Assembly (NCBI GenBank): GCA_021613335.1
Contig: JAJTWR010000347.1
Location: 58,501-122,500 of the forward strand
DNA length: 64,000 nt
Reading direction: 5' to 3'
Origin: Whitmania pigra
Taxonomy: Eukaryota > Annelida > Clitellata > Hirudinida > Haemopidae
Each line of letters begins with the position of its first letter. Position 1 is the stretch's first letter. Position numbers and translations under genes: made by a program. Of the stretch, positions 63,468 through 64,000 are shown piece after piece. Under the pieces are notes generated by a model. That model was not told where the DNA came from, made no database searches, and worked only from the letters and a program-made list of their open reading frames with translations.

Positions 63468-64000
63468 ATGCTTGAGCAACTTGCAGCAAGAATCCCAATG
63501 GATGAAAAATGTGTTGACGTTCTGAGATTTGCACATTTTCTACACCCTTTTTACGAAGGCTCATTATTGAAACTTCAAAACTGTCTTGTCTCCACAATGA
63601 ATGAGCCAAAAATTAAAAATCAGCAAACAACGAATGACTCAAAAAAAGAAAACAAATTCATCTCTTTCACAGTGATGAAGCAGAAAAAATGATTCTTGAG
63701 GTGAAGATGAGACAAAAAAGGAAGTTTCCCAGTTTAAAAGAGAAAAAGATCTCTATCTCATCTTACCTAAGCCGGTCGAACGCTCTCAGGTAACTTGTGA
63801 ACTTTTGATTTATTAAAAATCATATATACATATGCCCTATTTTCTCCCAATAAGGTTGATGTTTTACAGTGATGAAAGCAGCAACATAATGCCACGCTAC
63901 CACTTGCCAGACTTGCTAGAGAATTTTTTTCTTTTCCCCTTTCTTCTGTTTCTAGCGAAAGAATGTTTTCGGCTTCAGGCAACATTGTCTCCATTTCAAG
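63468..64000 (+). pseudogene. hAT transposase, C-terminal part (runs off the window)
   Basis: 63468-63692 encodes MLEQLAARIPMDEKC, then FAHFLHPFYEG, resembling the segment before the dimerisation region of hAT transposases. After a break, 63898-64000 encodes LPLARLAREFFSFP, SSVSSERMFSASGN and IVS, the hATC dimerisation signature (PLA.LA..FL..P..SV.SER.FS.AG.I). The frame is interrupted between the two parts. The 3' end lies beyond base 64000. Confidence 0.7.

Overview
The window is a stretch of AT-rich metazoan genome. It has GT-AG introns, long (TTA)n microsatellites, and remnants of LINEs, SINEs, hAT and pogo/Tigger transposons. It also holds a clear metazoan TRIP12 ubiquitin-ligase gene and a rhodopsin-class GPCR. 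I cannot name the species. The mixture (R2/R4-type retroelement, Tigger, asparagine-rich proteins, many ATT repeats) would fit an invertebrate such as a lophotrochozoan, perhaps leech-like, but that is a low-confidence guess.

Region 1 (1-27,030) is the most unusual part. It is a head-to-tail array, all on the + strand, of six complete genes plus the last exon of a seventh whose body lies left of the window. All share the same five intron positions and the same plan: a basic presequence-like N-terminus, a short hydrophobic segment, two pairs of ankyrin repeats separated by a linker, and a C-terminal hydrophobic tail. The ankyrin part, including the linker and the motifs around RHELGWTCL and DFRGFTNLHFAV, matches the ankyrin module of mitochondrial CLPB/SKD3. 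The AAA+ disaggregase domain that follows it in CLPB is absent everywhere in the window. In its place are three kinds of C-terminus: a long acidic Glu/Lys-rich tail ending in a membrane segment (genes A, E, F at 1745, 20301, 24772), a two-exon anchor with a basic end (B, D at 9313, 15789), and a one-exon anchor (C at 13103 and the partial upstream copy). I read this as an expanded, rapidly diversifying family of AAA-less CLPB-derived, probably mitochondrial, membrane-anchored ankyrin proteins.

Between genes A and B lies a small divergent CMGC-type protein kinase (6461-8076). The gaps hold LINE fragments on the minus strand (3960-5520, 18690-19600), hAT-type MITEs (1028-1219, 11728-11843), SINE copies and a duplicated roughly 0.9-kb block.

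Region 2 (27,030-29,500) is non-coding apart from one possible orphan terminal exon. Region 3 (29,509-47,515, minus strand) is a full TRIP12 gene that I could resolve into 40 coding exons, with armadillo-type repeats, a WWE domain and a C-terminal HECT domain. Region 4 (49,566-53,394, minus) is a decayed LINE with a restriction-like endonuclease and an N-terminal zinc finger and Myb-like motif. It sits precisely between two (TAA)n tracts and is followed by large microsatellites. Region 5 (57,270-61,408, minus) is a four-exon class A GPCR with a degenerate DRY motif; its second intron carries a complete but internally deleted Tigger element. The right edge enters a decayed hAT transposase.
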